A stretch of 64,000 nucleotides of DNA from Ancylomarina salipaludis (GTDB lineage Bacteria; Bacteroidota; Bacteroidia; Bacteroidales; Marinifilaceae). Positions 17,690-27,558 of this stretch are shown piece by piece (position 1 is the stretch's first letter; every line of letters starts with the position of its first letter). The notes under the pieces are model-generated. The model had not been told where the DNA came from. It saw only the letters and a list, made by a program, of their open reading frames with translations, and did not search any database. The stretch lies in assembly GCF_004122035.1 (NCBI RefSeq), contig NZ_SAXA01000007.1, positions 169,566-233,565 on the forward strand, given 5' to 3'. Made by a program: the position numbers and the translations under genes.

Positions 17690-18277
17690 ATGACGATTGA
17701 AATAAAAACGCACGAAAAAAAGTTGTTCACAAATATTGACTACACGGGAAAGACTTTAAGAGATCGAGAATTTTATAAATGTAAATTTGTAGCCTGTATT
17801 TTCGAAAGAAGTGATCTTATTGGTAATAGTTTTGAAGATTGTACTTTTGAAAATTGCAATTTTTCGATGACAAAAGTTAAAGGGGCAGGTTTTAGGAATG
17901 CGACATTTAAGGGATGTAAAATTCTAGGTGTCGATTTTTCGGAATGTAACAAATTTATGTTCTCTTTTTCATTTTATGACTGTCATTTAGATTATTCTAC
18001 GTTTTTTGGCACAAGGTTGATGAAAACAAAATTCGATAAATGCTCTTTAAAAGAGACTGATTTTACTGAAGTAAATTTATCTGCTTCAATATTTTCTGAC
18101 TGTGACTTAACAAATGCAGTATTTTTAAATACTATACTGGAAAAAGTAGATTTTAGAACTGCAAAAAACTATTCGATAGATCCTGAATCTAATAAATTAA
18201 AGAAAGCCAAATTTTCAGCATTCAATCTTGAAGGTTTACTATATAAATACCAATTAGATATCGATTATAGCTCTTAA
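17690..18277 (+). CDS. Pentapeptide-repeat protein
   Basis: 195 residues. From about residue 22 to 165 the sequence follows the A(D/N/C)(L/F)xx five-residue pattern: CKFVACIFERSDLIGNSFEDC, then CTFENCNFSMTKVKGAGF, and later DFTEVNLSASIFSDCDLTNAVF. This should fold as a right-handed four-sided beta helix. Some members mimic DNA and protect gyrase from quinolones, but most have unknown roles; nothing here decides it. Many central positions are Cys. No signal peptide. It is flanked by terminator-like structures and stands alone. Confidence 0.88.
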   Translation: MTIEIKTHEKKLFTNIDYTGKTLRDREFYKCKFVACIFERSDLIGNSFEDCTFENCNFSMTKVKGAGFRNATFKGCKILGVDFSECNKFMFSFSFYDCHLDYSTFFGTRLMKTKFDKCSLKETDFTEVNLSASIFSDCDLTNAVFLNTILEKVDFRTAKNYSIDPESNKLKKAKFSAFNLEGLLYKYQLDIDYSS

Positions 18278-18343
18278 AGTTGATTTCAACCAAGAAATTA
18301 AAATAGAACAAGCTACTAACTGAGTTGTACTGAAATAAATTGA

Positions 18344-18379
18344 CAAAAAAAGGGGGATCCAATTAAGAATCCACCTTTT
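18344..18379. terminator. Bidirectional terminator
   Basis: AAAGGGGGAT and ATCCACCTTT form a stem with one internal mismatch; on the minus strand it is followed by seven T, on the plus strand by four T in CCTTTTG. It lies between the convergent pentapeptide gene and the galactose operon and best serves the latter, about 105 bp after its last stop. Confidence 0.65.
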
Positions 18380-18483
18380 GATATATCAATTGAATAAGCA
18401 TTTAGAGATATGCCCATAGGAATAGCCAGCCAAGAAATATTCCTATTTGCTAATTATTAGATACCTATCCAATTCTAAATATC

Positions 18484-20145
18484 TTACCAGAACAAAGCAT
18501 ATAATGCAACCAAAATAATAATGATGGCATAAGATACAATATTGAAGACTTTACCAGTTTTAAAAGTCTCTCTGGTAATCACAATACCTTTTGAATCATC
18601 AACACCCTTGTTTTGAATATAACTCAATACAACAATAAATAACATTGAAATCAGAAAAGTCAGTCCCATCTGATCAAGGAAAGGCAAATTAGGGAAGATG
18701 CCTTCGAGAGAAGTACCGGCAACCCAACCTTTAGGCGCAATTTTAAAGAATAAGGCCACTGGAATTGAAAGAACAGCACCCCAAATGGCTGCTTTATTTG
18801 TTGCCTTCTTCCAAAATAAACCCAGAATGAAAACAGCTAAAATCCCTGGACTAACCATCCCTGTATACTCCTGAATGTATTGGAAAGCTTGATCTAGTCC
18901 ACTCAGAAAAGGTGCAATCATACAAGCAATAATCAACGCTGCAGCAGCTGAAAGTCTTCCCACATTTACTGTTTTCCGATCAGAAGCTTTGGGATCGAAA
19001 TATGGCTTATAAATATCCATGGTAAAAATGGTTGAAGTTGAATTCAACATAGACGCTAAGGATGAAACGATAGCAGCAGCCAAAGCTGCAAAAGCAACAC
19101 CTTTAAGTCCACTAGGCAAAAATTGCAACAGCCAGGGATATGCCCTATCTGCAGCAGCCAGCGTGGGCATATTGTTATGAGCAGCTTCACCCAAACGAGC
19201 CAATATAGATGGATCATTAACCATCACATAGGCTGCAATCCCCGGAATAACAACGATCAAAGGAATAATCAACTTTAAAACTCCGGCAAATACAATCCCT
19301 CTTTGAGATTCTCTCAAAGATTTTGCAGCTAATGTCCTTTGAATAATATACTGGTTGAACCCCCAGTAATAAAGATTCGCGACCCACATTCCACCAATCA
19401 AAACACCAATACCCGGTAAATTAACGTATTGAGCATGTGCCTTATCCAAAATCATATGAAAACTATCAGGAGCTGCTTCGTAAATATGTTGAAAACCTTT
19501 CCAAACGCCTTCGCCTCCTGAAACGTGATTCAATGCCAGATAAGTGGTAACCAAACCTCCTAGGGTTAAGAAAACGACTTGAATAACATCAGTCCAGGCC
19601 ACAGCCGAAAGTCCTCCGTAAAGAGAATAACTTGCTGCAAAAAGTGCCAAACCAAAAATGCCATAAATCATCGGAATGCCCATTATGGTTTCCATGGCTA
19701 AGGCTCCAAGATAAAGGACTGAAGTTAGATTCACAAAAATATAAAGCCCCAACCAGAAAACAGCCAAAATGGTTTTCAGATTGGTTGAATAACGTTTTTC
19801 AACAAATTCGGGAATGGTATACAAGCCTTTTTCAATAAAAATCGGCAGGAAATATTTTCCAACAATGATTAAGGTAATCGCCGCCATCCATTCGTATGAC
19901 GCAATAGCCAAACCAATAGCAAAACCCGAACCCGACATCCCAATAAATTGTTCCGCCGAAATATTAGCCGCAATCAGCGAGGCACCAATGGCCCACCATG
20001 GCAAAGATTTACTCGCTAAAAAATAGTCGTCAGCATTTTTTTGATGCCCCTCTTTGTCACGGGATACCCATAAACCAACGCCAATAATAACGATTCCATA
20101 GATGATGAAAATCGCGTAATCTAAAAATGAAAATGTATTATTCAT
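18484..20145 (-). CDS. Sodium/sugar symporter, SSS family (galactose/glucose)
   Basis: 553 residues with about 14 hydrophobic segments. SSS-family features include GASLIAANISAEQFIGMSGSGFAIG near residue 55 and RTLAAKSLRESQRGIVFAG in the middle, as in SglT/SGLT proteins. It should take up galactose or glucose with Na+ across the inner membrane. It is the third gene of galK-galT-symporter on the minus strand (82 bp after galT), which points to galactose as the substrate; a bidirectional terminator follows. Confidence 0.9.
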   Translation of the reverse strand: MNNTFSFLDYAIFIIYGIVIIGVGLWVSRDKEGHQKNADDYFLASKSLPWWAIGASLIAANISAEQFIGMSGSGFAIGLAIASYEWMAAITLIIVGKYFLPIFIEKGLYTIPEFVEKRYSTNLKTILAVFWLGLYIFVNLTSVLYLGALAMETIMGIPMIYGIFGLALFAASYSLYGGLSAVAWTDVIQVVFLTLGGLVTTYLALNHVSGGEGVWKGFQHIYEAAPDSFHMILDKAHAQYVNLPGIGVLIGGMWVANLYYWGFNQYIIQRTLAAKSLRESQRGIVFAGVLKLIIPLIVVIPGIAAYVMVNDPSILARLGEAAHNNMPTLAAADRAYPWLLQFLPSGLKGVAFAALAAAIVSSLASMLNSTSTIFTMDIYKPYFDPKASDRKTVNVGRLSAAAALIIACMIAPFLSGLDQAFQYIQEYTGMVSPGILAVFILGLFWKKATNKAAIWGAVLSIPVALFFKIAPKGWVAGTSLEGIFPNLPFLDQMGLTFLISMLFIVVLSYIQNKGVDDSKGIVITRETFKTGKVFNIVSYAIIIILVALYALFW

Positions 20146-20227
20146 ACCTTCTTATTTTGAATTTTTATTTTTGACTGAAATCGACTCTTTTACGAATCTA
20201 TAAATTTAACATTTACAGCAAACTTTC

Positions 20228-21286
20228 CTAAATCAAACTTTGTTTATAATGACGGGCTGATAGAGATCTTAATCTTTCAGCACTGGTTTCGGGCGTTATG
20301 TCGCGTTGTGGATTGCCCAACATTTCGTACCCCACCATAAATTTCTTAACCGTTGCCGATCGTAATAAGGGGGGATAAAAATGCATGTGCAAATGCCATT
20401 CAGGATGATCCATACCATCACTTGGAGCCTGGTGAATACCTGCAGAATAAGGAAAAGACACTTCAAACAAATTATCATACCGAATGGTCAAATCACGATA
20501 AATGGCTGCCAGAGCCTCTTTCTCGTCCTCATTCATCTGTCCCAAATACTGAATAGCCCGTCTCGAAATAATCATGGTTTCAAAAGGCCATGTTGCCCAG
20601 TAAGGAACCAAAGCCACGAAGTGATTATTTTCGATTAAAATTCGTTCTTTTTTCTGCAATTCTTTTTCAAGATAGTCGCCCAACAAAGTTCTGGAATACT
20701 TTTCGTAATAAGCCTTAAAACGCACAGACTCCTTCGCTGGTTCGTCAGGTACAGAAGATTGCGCCCATATCTGACCATGTGGATGTGGATTGCTGCATCC
20801 CATCACAGAACCTTTATTTTCGAATATCTGCACGTAGTTGATTTCTGATCGGTTGCCAAGCTCAATATATTGCTCCTGCCATAAATCCACCACTTTCTTC
20901 ACATCAGATACTTCCATCTGAGGAATGGTTAAATCGTGACGCGGCGAAAAACAAATCACACGACAAATACCCTGCTCGCTTTTAGCCTTAAATAAATCAC
21001 CCTCATTCACCTCACCAACTGATGCATCTAAATTTAATGCTGCAAAATCATTAGTAAAAACATAGGTGTCTTTATATTCAGGATTCCTCTCTCCTCCCAC
21101 ACGCTCATTTCCTGCACACAAATAGCAGTCAGGATCATGCTCTGGACGTTGTTCTTCTGAAATTTTTTCGACTTGTCCCTGCCAGGGACGCTTGGCACGA
21201 TGTGGTGAAACTAAAACCCACTCACCTGTTAAAGGATTGTATCGTCGATGAGGATGATCCTCCATATTAAATTTGTTCATTTCCAT
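20228..21286 (-). CDS. galT: Galactose-1-phosphate uridylyltransferase
   Basis: 352 residues. It transfers UMP from UDP-glucose to galactose 1-phosphate in the Leloir pathway. The zinc pair Cys54/Cys57 (DPDCYLC), [20 protein letters not shown], and the active-site triad [12 protein letters not shown] with the nucleophile His170 are all present, as is the C-terminal [10 protein letters not shown] metal site. The length is normal. It begins 3 bp after the galK stop, so the two are translationally close. Confidence 0.96.
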   Translation of the reverse strand: MEMNKFNMEDHPHRRYNPLTGEWVLVSPHRAKRPWQGQVEKISEEQRPEHDPDCYLCAGNERVGGERNPEYKDTYVFTNDFAALNLDASVGEVNEGDLFKAKSEQGICRVICFSPRHDLTIPQMEVSDVKKVVDLWQEQYIELGNRSEINYVQIFENKGSVMGCSNPHPHGQIWAQSSVPDEPAKESVRFKAYYEKYSRTLLGDYLEKELQKKERILIENNHFVALVPYWATWPFETMIISRRAIQYLGQMNEDEKEALAAIYRDLTIRYDNLFEVSFPYSAGIHQAPSDGMDHPEWHLHMHFYPPLLRSATVKKFMVGYEMLGNPQRDITPETSAERLRSLSARHYKQSLI

Positions 21287-21289
21287 CGT

Positions 21290-22444
21290 TTAATCCAATC
21301 TTCTGGCACCATCACCAATTTCAGCGACATAAAAATCCGCTTTCAATCCTACTCGATTCTTGTAATTTTCCCCCACGGTTTTGATAAACGAATCCACAAC
21401 CTCTTCTTTAACCAAGCTCACTGTGCACCCACCAAATCCGGCTCCTGTCATACGAGAACCTAGAACGCCATCAATTTTTCTGGCTTCTTCAACCATGGTA
21501 TCCAGCTCCACGCCAGTCACCTCGTAATCATCACGAAGGGAATCGTGAGAAGCATTCATAAACTGACCGAAACGGACCATATCTCTATCAATTAAACAGA
21601 GAACTGCTTTAGTCACCCGTCCGTGTTCACTAATTACATGTTTGGCTCTTTTCAAAAGAGTTTCATCTCCAATCAAATGTTTCAAATCCTCGAATTCAGA
21701 TTCTGTAAGCTCACATAGAAAATTAATTTCTTTTTCTTTCCGAAGTAACTCCACAGCCCGATCACACTCAGAACGCCGTTCATTATATTTCGAATCTGCC
21801 AAGCCTCTTTGTTTGTTGGTATTTCCGATCACCAATTTATAACCCTCCATTTCAAGAGGAACTAAATCATATTCCAGCGTATCACAATTCAAAGCTAAAG
21901 CATGATTTTTCACACCCATTCCAATAGCAAACTGATCCATTATACCACAGTTTACACCCACAAAGTCATTCTCTGCCCTTTGCGACATTTTCACGAGCTC
22001 AACTTGATTTAAATTTGCTTGAATCACCTCGTTAAATGCCACAGCCATCACTAATTCTACAGAAGCCGAAGACGACAAACCTGCTCCATTGGGGATATTT
22101 CCTGCAAATAAAAGTTCCATACCTTTGGCTTTAAAACCTTTCTGTTGGAATTGGTCAATCACTCCCATGGGATATTTCACCCATTCATCGTTTCCCTTTA
22201 AAATCTGATCTGTTGTAATTCGAATTTTGTATTCGAAATTCTCACTGGCAAAAAAAATGGAATCATCCTCCCTCTCGCGGACAACAAGATAAGTGCCGTA
22301 ACTCAAAGCACAAGGGAACACCCTTCCTCCGTTATAATCAACATGTTCCCCAATCAAGTTAACCCGTCCAGGAGCAAAATATATTTTGCAGTCACCCTTA
22401 CCATAAAGGTTAAAAAACTGCTCTTTTAGTTTCTCAATACTCAT
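21290..22444 (-). CDS. galK: Galactokinase
   Basis: GHMP-family kinase that phosphorylates galactose at C1 with ATP. The substrate motif GRVNLIGEHVDYNGG, ATP-binding PNGAGLSSSASVE and C-terminal GSRMTGAGFGGCTVSL are all intact; it has 384 residues from this start. The frame opens 11 codons earlier (22477), but a perfect promoter (-7 box at 22475-22482) and the operator at 22455-22474 occupy that stretch, and the mRNA should begin near 22468, so ATG at 22444 is the start. It is the first gene of galK-galT-symporter. Confidence 0.95.
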   Translation of the reverse strand: MSIEKLKEQFFNLYGKGDCKIYFAPGRVNLIGEHVDYNGGRVFPCALSYGTYLVVREREDDSIFFASENFEYKIRITTDQILKGNDEWVKYPMGVIDQFQQKGFKAKGMELLFAGNIPNGAGLSSSASVELVMAVAFNEVIQANLNQVELVKMSQRAENDFVGVNCGIMDQFAIGMGVKNHALALNCDTLEYDLVPLEMEGYKLVIGNTNKQRGLADSKYNERRSECDRAVELLRKEKEINFLCELTESEFEDLKHLIGDETLLKRAKHVISEHGRVTKAVLCLIDRDMVRFGQFMNASHDSLRDDYEVTGVELDTMVEEARKIDGVLGSRMTGAGFGGCTVSLVKEEVVDSFIKTVGENYKNRVGLKADFYVAEIGDGARRLD

Positions 22445-22454
22445 TTTAAAATCA

Positions 22455-22474
22455 TACTGGTTGGTACTGGTAGG
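22455..22474. promoter_or_regulatory. Galactose operator site (galK leader)
   Basis: Plus strand TACTGGTTGGTACTGGTAGG: two ACTGGT half-sites in direct repeat, 10 bp apart. It touches the downstream edge of the galK -7 box and covers the start point, a repressor position. It matches the site at 47361-47380 at 18 of 20 bases. Confidence 0.75.
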
Positions 22475-22505
22475 CAAAGTTAATTATATTTTATACACTT
22501 CCAAA
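22475..22505 (-). promoter_or_regulatory. galK operon promoter
   Basis: On the minus strand TTTG (22505-22502), exactly 19 bases, then TAACTTTG (22482-22475), a perfect fit to the Bacteroidota consensus. Confidence 0.82.
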
Positions 22506-22574
22506 TCTGAACAACTTAAGTTTAAAAACAAAAAAAAGCGGATCCTAAGACCCGCCTAAATATCTAACAACAAT

Positions 22575-23597
22575 TTATAATGATTTTCTTCTTATTAAAG
22601 AGGACTGATTTTCTAATTGTAGGTTTTCTTTATTTAAAACCATATGTGCCAAATGCTCCCCCATAGCCGCAAAGTCCGTTGATATGGTTGTTATTCCATC
22701 AGCAACCACTTCTTTTAATGGCGTATCGTTGTACGAGATAATGCCTAAATCGACTCCCAATTTAAGATTTTCGGATCTGGCCGTTTTCACCAGAGCAACC
22801 AAATCCTTATCACTTGGCACAATATAAACTTCTCCTTTTTTAATCGGATGCTTATGAAGACTTGCAATCACCTCACCCTCCCACTTATCCTCATATTTAT
22901 GACAGAATTTTTGAAATCCCTTCATCTGACCTAAAGGCTCCTTACCTCCAGGAAAAACTAAAATAAGTTTCTGATATTTCTCAAGTTCTTTCAATCCAAA
23001 ACTCAAAGCTGAAAATATATCTTTCTCAAAATTTTGATGAACGGATGGGTAGTATTTTTTCAAACTTGCATTTGTTTGATCGAGAATATAAACCTTATCC
23101 TGAGGCAACTGGCTGAGAATTGAATAAGCATCATTAAACTTTGCAGGCATGATTACATAAGAGGTATAAGCACCATTACTTGCATCAATCAAATCTTTAA
23201 ACACCTGTCTGTTAAAATGATGGAAATAAATATCGACTACTGCTTGTCCTTTTAAACTTTCAAGAAAAGAATTATAAAGCACTTCTTTAAAAGCATTCAA
23301 CTCATCGAATAAAAGAAAAATTTTGTGTTTAAACTGAGTGACCGTACTCTCCACATAATACCCCTTACCCGGAACAGATGATATGACTCCACGTGCTTTG
23401 AGCTCGTTAAAAGCAACCAAAACTGTATCCCTCGACAGTGTAAACTCCTTACAAATTGCATTAATTGAAGGTAAACGATCAGCCTTTTGTATGACACCGG
23501 TCTCAATAGCCTCCAATAACGAATTGATTAATTGCTTATATTTAGGAATACCGGAATCGGAAGAGATTTTAAAAATTTGATTCAACATAAAATGCAT
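22575..23597 (-). CDS. GntR-family regulator with LacI-like sugar-binding domain
   Basis: 340 residues. A winged helix-turn-helix covers about 15-85 (YKQLINSLLEAIETGVI, then LPSINAICKEFTLSRDTVLVAFNELKARGVISSVPGKGYYVES). The rest resembles a periplasmic-binding-protein-like domain, ending LGIISYNDTPLKEVVADGITTISTDFAAMGEHLAHMVL, typical of LacI-type C-termini. This is the AraR-type design common for sugar regulators in Bacteroidota. It lies between galK and galM and is divergent from galM, so galactose or a derivative is the likely ligand. A degenerate copy of the gal operator lies before its own -7 box. An alternative start is three codons in. Confidence 0.88.
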   Translation of the reverse strand: MHFMLNQIFKISSDSGIPKYKQLINSLLEAIETGVIQKADRLPSINAICKEFTLSRDTVLVAFNELKARGVISSVPGKGYYVESTVTQFKHKIFLLFDELNAFKEVLYNSFLESLKGQAVVDIYFHHFNRQVFKDLIDASNGAYTSYVIMPAKFNDAYSILSQLPQDKVYILDQTNASLKKYYPSVHQNFEKDIFSALSFGLKELEKYQKLILVFPGGKEPLGQMKGFQKFCHKYEDKWEGEVIASLHKHPIKKGEVYIVPSDKDLVALVKTARSENLKLGVDLGIISYNDTPLKEVVADGITTISTDFAAMGEHLAHMVLNKENLQLENQSSLIRRKSL

Positions 23598-23648
23598 TTA
23601 TAATCTCAGATAAATGAGATAAAATATTTAAGATAATACTAGAATATA

Positions 23649-23656
23649 CAAATATA
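23649..23656 (-). promoter_or_regulatory. -7 box of the GntR regulator gene
   Basis: TATATTTG on the minus strand; no TTTG lies 19 bases upstream. Instead the operator-like site 23665-23684 sits 8 bp upstream, the same spacing as at the 47.4-kb susC promoter. Confidence 0.55.
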
Positions 23657-23664
23657 ACACTTTA

Positions 23665-23684
23665 ACAACAGGTAGCCACCAGTA
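23665..23684. promoter_or_regulatory. Degenerate galactose operator between gntR-type gene and galM
   Basis: On the minus strand TACTGGTGGCTACCTGTTGT, 14 of 20 bases matching the galK site, with the first half-site TACTGGT perfect. It is 25 bp upstream of the galM -33 box and replaces the -33 box of the regulator gene. Confidence 0.45.
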
Positions 23685-23709
23685 CGAGTATAATAATTTA
23701 AACAACATG

Positions 23710-23740
23710 TTTGATTGTGAAATAAATTCTTCTAATTTCG
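23710..23740 (+). promoter_or_regulatory. galM promoter
   Basis: TTTG at 23710-23713, 19 bases, then TAATTTCG at 23733-23740 (one mismatch to TAnnTTTG). Confidence 0.65.
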
Positions 23741-23818
23741 GCATTCAAAATTGAAAAGAAAAAACGGAGTTTTATCCAAAGATAAGATTCTAATAACCAA
23801 AACAAAGCATTTTCACAG

Positions 23819-24832
23819 ATGATTCAAACCCAAACATTCAGCCACACCAACACAAATGTAAAACGATATGTGCTTACAAATAAAAATGGTGTTTGTGCAA
23901 AAATCACCAATTATGGGGCTATTCTGACTTCACTAAAAATTCCTTTAAAATCAGGAGATAGAGACATTGTTTTGGGTTTCGATTCTTTGGAAGACTATCA
24001 ATCTAAAGCCTACTTGAAAGATTACCCCTATTTCGGAGCCATTATAGGTCGGTTTGCCAATCGAATCAATCTGGGAAAGGTGACTATAGATGCTAAAGAA
24101 ATTCAATTATCAACCAACCATGGCAAACATTTATTACACGGCGGGCATTCGGGTTTCGACAAACGCGTTTGGGATGCAGAAATCATTGGCGAATCTAAAC
24201 TCCAATTGAGTTTGGATAGCGAAGATGGGGATCAGAACTTTCCCGGGAATATGAAAATTAATATCATTTATGAGTTAAATGATGAAAATGAACTGGCCAT
24301 TTATTATTCTGCAACATGCGATAAAACGAGTCCTATTAATCTGACCTCTCACAGCTATTTCAATTTTACCGGTGGCAAAGAAAACATCCTAAACCACCAA
24401 TTACAAATTGATTCTGACAAGATTCTTGAAAACAACTCCGAACTCATTCCCACAGGGAACTATATTGAAGTAAATAACACAGCTTTTGATTTTAGAGATT
24501 TAAAACAAATCAAACAAAATATAGCTCAGGTTGAAAACTATGACAATTGCTACGTCTTAAAAACAGAAGGCAAAAATTTAATGAAGGTTGCAGAACTCTA
24601 CGAAGAGAGTTCTAATATCAGAATGGAAATTTCTACAGACTTTCCCGGACTACAACTTTACACAGGCAAATTCATCAATGTAGAGGGTAATAAGAAATTT
24701 GGCCCCTTTTCAGGTGTTGCTCTCGAAACACAAGCATTCCCCGATGCACCCAATCAACCCAACTTTTCAGATGGATTTATTCACCCGGGTGAAATTTACG
24801 AACAACAAACCCGATACCAATTTCATTTTTAG
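23819..24832 (+). CDS. galM: Aldose 1-epimerase (mutarotase)
   Basis: 337 residues. It converts beta-D-galactose to the alpha anomer used by galactokinase. Conserved features: GAIIGRFANRI, HGGHSGFDKRVWD, catalytic acid His178 in NLTSHSYFN and catalytic base Glu303 in GVALETQAFPDAPNQ. No signal peptide, so cytoplasmic. It is transcribed divergently from the regulator and completes a galM-galK-galT Leloir set; a galE gene is not in this window. Confidence 0.94.
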   Translation: MIQTQTFSHTNTNVKRYVLTNKNGVCAKITNYGAILTSLKIPLKSGDRDIVLGFDSLEDYQSKAYLKDYPYFGAIIGRFANRINLGKVTIDAKEIQLSTNHGKHLLHGGHSGFDKRVWDAEIIGESKLQLSLDSEDGDQNFPGNMKINIIYELNDENELAIYYSATCDKTSPINLTSHSYFNFTGGKENILNHQLQIDSDKILENNSELIPTGNYIEVNNTAFDFRDLKQIKQNIAQVENYDNCYVLKTEGKNLMKVAELYEESSNIRMEISTDFPGLQLYTGKFINVEGNKKFGPFSGVALETQAFPDAPNQPNFSDGFIHPGEIYEQQTRYQFHF

Positions 24833-25055
24833 AGAATGAAATCCACCTTTTAATTTCCCAGCAAATATTCTATTAGCCATTATACAAAACCTGTCCGAAT
24901 ATGAACAATAAAGCATTCATATTCGAACACAAATCACCATAACAAGCAGCAACTCGTTAAACAAAAAATTGATTATTAAATTAATACGCAATTAGGCCTG
25001 TTTATTGTTAACTTAAAGACCTAATTAACCCAAACTCTATTAATTTTTCAAATCA

Positions 25056-27299
25056 ATGAAACTCACAAGTAAAAATCTAATTGTCTTTCTCTTATCTCTG
25101 GCCTTAATCTCCATGGAAATTATTTGGTCAAGAATCTTCTCTGCTGAATATTTTTACACCTTTGCTTTCCTTATACTAAGTGTCAGCATTCTGGGACTAG
25201 GACTCGGAGCACTGTCATTGCGAATGAGCAAATCGCTCACCAACATTAATAATTACGGTGGCTTATTAAGTCTAACCGCTGGACTCATGCTGATTGGTCC
25301 TCCGCTCGTTCTTCATTTACAGCTTGATTTCACTCAGTTACTGAGTAATAATTGGATGGTCATCAAACTAATTACCACCATCCTCATTTTAGGCTCTTCA
25401 TTTTTCACAGGCGGTATTATCCTAAGCAGCATCTTCAGAAAAACACACGAAGACATGCCTCGTCTTTATATGGCCGACTTAATTGGAGCTGCCTTGGGAG
25501 TCGTGGTTTCTGTCTTGTTGATGAATACAATCGGAACCGACAAAGCTGCACTGATGATCACCTTACCTGTACTTCTTTCGGCCCTGATCTGTATCCGCCG
25601 ATGGTTCAAAATCATCCCTATCCTACTCCTTATTTCCAGTTTTTGGGCTTTACCCTACAGCTCCGAACTGCTAACACGCCCTAAAAAAGAAAGAGCAGAA
25701 GTCATCTACTCCCATTGGGATGCCATGGCACGCCTAAAAGTATTTAAATACGATGATGAAAACTGGGGTTTAAACATCGATGATGCAGCCAACTCGCCTG
25801 TAATTAAATTCGATGGGAACTGGGATCGTCCCGACTCACTTAAAGTTCAATTTTCTATTCCTGCCACTAATCTAACCACACAATTCGATTCATGCCGATT
25901 TTTATCGCTGGGTGCCGGAGCAGGTGGCGATGTCCTACAAGCCTTACAGGATGGTGCGACTGAGGTTCATGCTGTTGAAGTCAATCCATACATCAATAAA
26001 ATGATGACCAAAGGCTTCCTTAAAGATTTTACGGGTAAAATTTACAACGATCCTCGCGTAAAAGTGGTCAGTGAAGATGCACGTTCCTACGTTCGCCGTT
26101 TCAATAATCATTTCGATGTCATCTATTCGCTAAGTTCCAACACCTTTGCGGCACTGGCTTCAGGATCCTTCGCTTTGGCCGAAAATTACCTCTTCACTAC
26201 CGAAGCTTTTCAGGATTATTATAAAGCCTTATCACCTAATGGGTATTTATTAATGGAGCATCAGTTTTATGTACCAAGAATGATTTCTGAGGTATTGGAA
26301 GCTCTCAAACGAGAAGGAGTCAAAGATCCGGCTTCTCATTTAGCCGTGTATCATTTGCCTACCATGCGCCGCCATCTGATTCTAATGGGGAAACAAACTC
26401 TAAGCAAAGAACTTATTCAGAATGCCGTTTATGAATCAAATAAAGAAAACTATCCCTACTACAGACAATTGTATCCAGCCGTTGATTCAGTAAAGAATAA
26501 TCTGATCAACCAAATTGTATTAAACGGATGGCAAGAGCTGCAGGGGAAATCGAAAACCAATATTTCGCCTTGTTACGACAACAAACCCTTTACTGCACAA
26601 CTGGGTATGATGAAAAATCTTTCTCTCGAGAAAGTGAAAACACGACTTTTGCCATACGAATTTCAAGGATTCCCTCTTTCAAAGGTCATCGTACTGGTTA
26701 TTCTTTTTATTGTTATCGTTCTGATAGTGCCACTTAATTTACTACCCTATTTCAAAAAAGGAACAAACCTTAAAGCCGCAGGATGGTTCTATTTTTTCAC
26801 GATCGGTATTGCTTTTATGGCCGTTGAAGTTGTTTTAATACAGAAATACACCCTTTTTATTGGATCCTCTTCTTACACCTTTATGACCATCCTGTTTATT
26901 CTCCTTGCCAGCTCTGGAATTGGCAGCTTGGTAAGTCCTAAATTTAAGCAACACACACCCTTCCTGTTTATTGCTGTGTGGCTGCTTACCGAGATTTTAC
27001 TGTTCCCCTATATTACCTCATCACTAACAGATCTGAGTATTATGTGGCGTATCATCATCACTTGCATACTAATTGCGCCTTTGGGTTTCTTTATGGGAAT
27101 GCCATTTGTAAAAGGAAGTGCAAAAACCGGTGAACTGATCGACTGGGGATTTGCTATTAATGGAGCAGCCTCAGTTATTGGAAGTACATTGGTTTTAATA
27201 CCTGTTTTCAATTACGGCTTTTCAAGTGGCTTAGCTCTTGCCATCTTCTTCTATCTGATAGCTTATCTTTTATTGCGTATGCCTCTCAAAACTGAGTAA
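25056..27299 (+). CDS. Membrane-embedded spermidine-synthase-like protein
   Basis: 747 residues in three parts: six or so membrane helices (about 1-210), a soluble Rossmann domain (about 225-470) with a SAM-type SLGAGAGGDVLQAL glycine loop, HAVEVNP acidic strand and VSEDARSYVRR, then six or seven C-terminal helices (about 545-740). This is the architecture of the large membrane-bound spermine/spermidine synthase-like proteins of environmental bacteria. Whether it makes polyamines is uncertain: the DxD-type catalytic region of SpeE is replaced by VIYSLSSNTFAALASGSFALAENYLFT. It stands alone, with a strong terminator after it. Confidence 0.8.
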   Translation: MKLTSKNLIVFLLSLALISMEIIWSRIFSAEYFYTFAFLILSVSILGLGLGALSLRMSKSLTNINNYGGLLSLTAGLMLIGPPLVLHLQLDFTQLLSNNWMVIKLITTILILGSSFFTGGIILSSIFRKTHEDMPRLYMADLIGAALGVVVSVLLMNTIGTDKAALMITLPVLLSALICIRRWFKIIPILLLISSFWALPYSSELLTRPKKERAEVIYSHWDAMARLKVFKYDDENWGLNIDDAANSPVIKFDGNWDRPDSLKVQFSIPATNLTTQFDSCRFLSLGAGAGGDVLQALQDGATEVHAVEVNPYINKMMTKGFLKDFTGKIYNDPRVKVVSEDARSYVRRFNNHFDVIYSLSSNTFAALASGSFALAENYLFTTEAFQDYYKALSPNGYLLMEHQFYVPRMISEVLEALKREGVKDPASHLAVYHLPTMRRHLILMGKQTLSKELIQNAVYESNKENYPYYRQLYPAVDSVKNNLINQIVLNGWQELQGKSKTNISPCYDNKPFTAQLGMMKNLSLEKVKTRLLPYEFQGFPLSKVIVLVILFIVIVLIVPLNLLPYFKKGTNLKAAGWFYFFTIGIAFMAVEVVLIQKYTLFIGSSSYTFMTILFILLASSGIGSLVSPKFKQHTPFLFIAVWLLTEILLFPYITSSLTDLSIMWRIIITCILIAPLGFFMGMPFVKGSAKTGELIDWGFAINGAASVIGSTLVLIPVFNYGFSSGLALAIFFYLIAYLLLRMPLKTE

Positions 27300-27323
27300 T
27301 TCTTTTTTACACCTGATTTTAAC

Positions 27324-27359
27324 AATAATCCCGACTAGCAATGCGAGCCGGGATTATTT
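27324..27359 (+). terminator. Terminator after the spermidine-synthase-like gene
   Basis: AATAATCCCG and CGGGATTATT form a perfect 10-bp stem with a 15-base loop, followed by TTT; 25 bp after the stop. Confidence 0.75.
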
Positions 27360-27558
27360 CATTTGTCAGTTTTAACTAAGAAGCATTTTTCAAATAAAAC
27401 CTTACTTCAGATATATTAAGCCTATAAAACAATAAAGATTGCTTAAATAATCAAAGATCTCATTTAGGATTCTCCTCAAAATAGTGTTATATTCATTAGC
27501 ACACTGAAGATGAACAAAATAATCTAAAATCAAGTCATCTATACTTAAGCATAATCAT

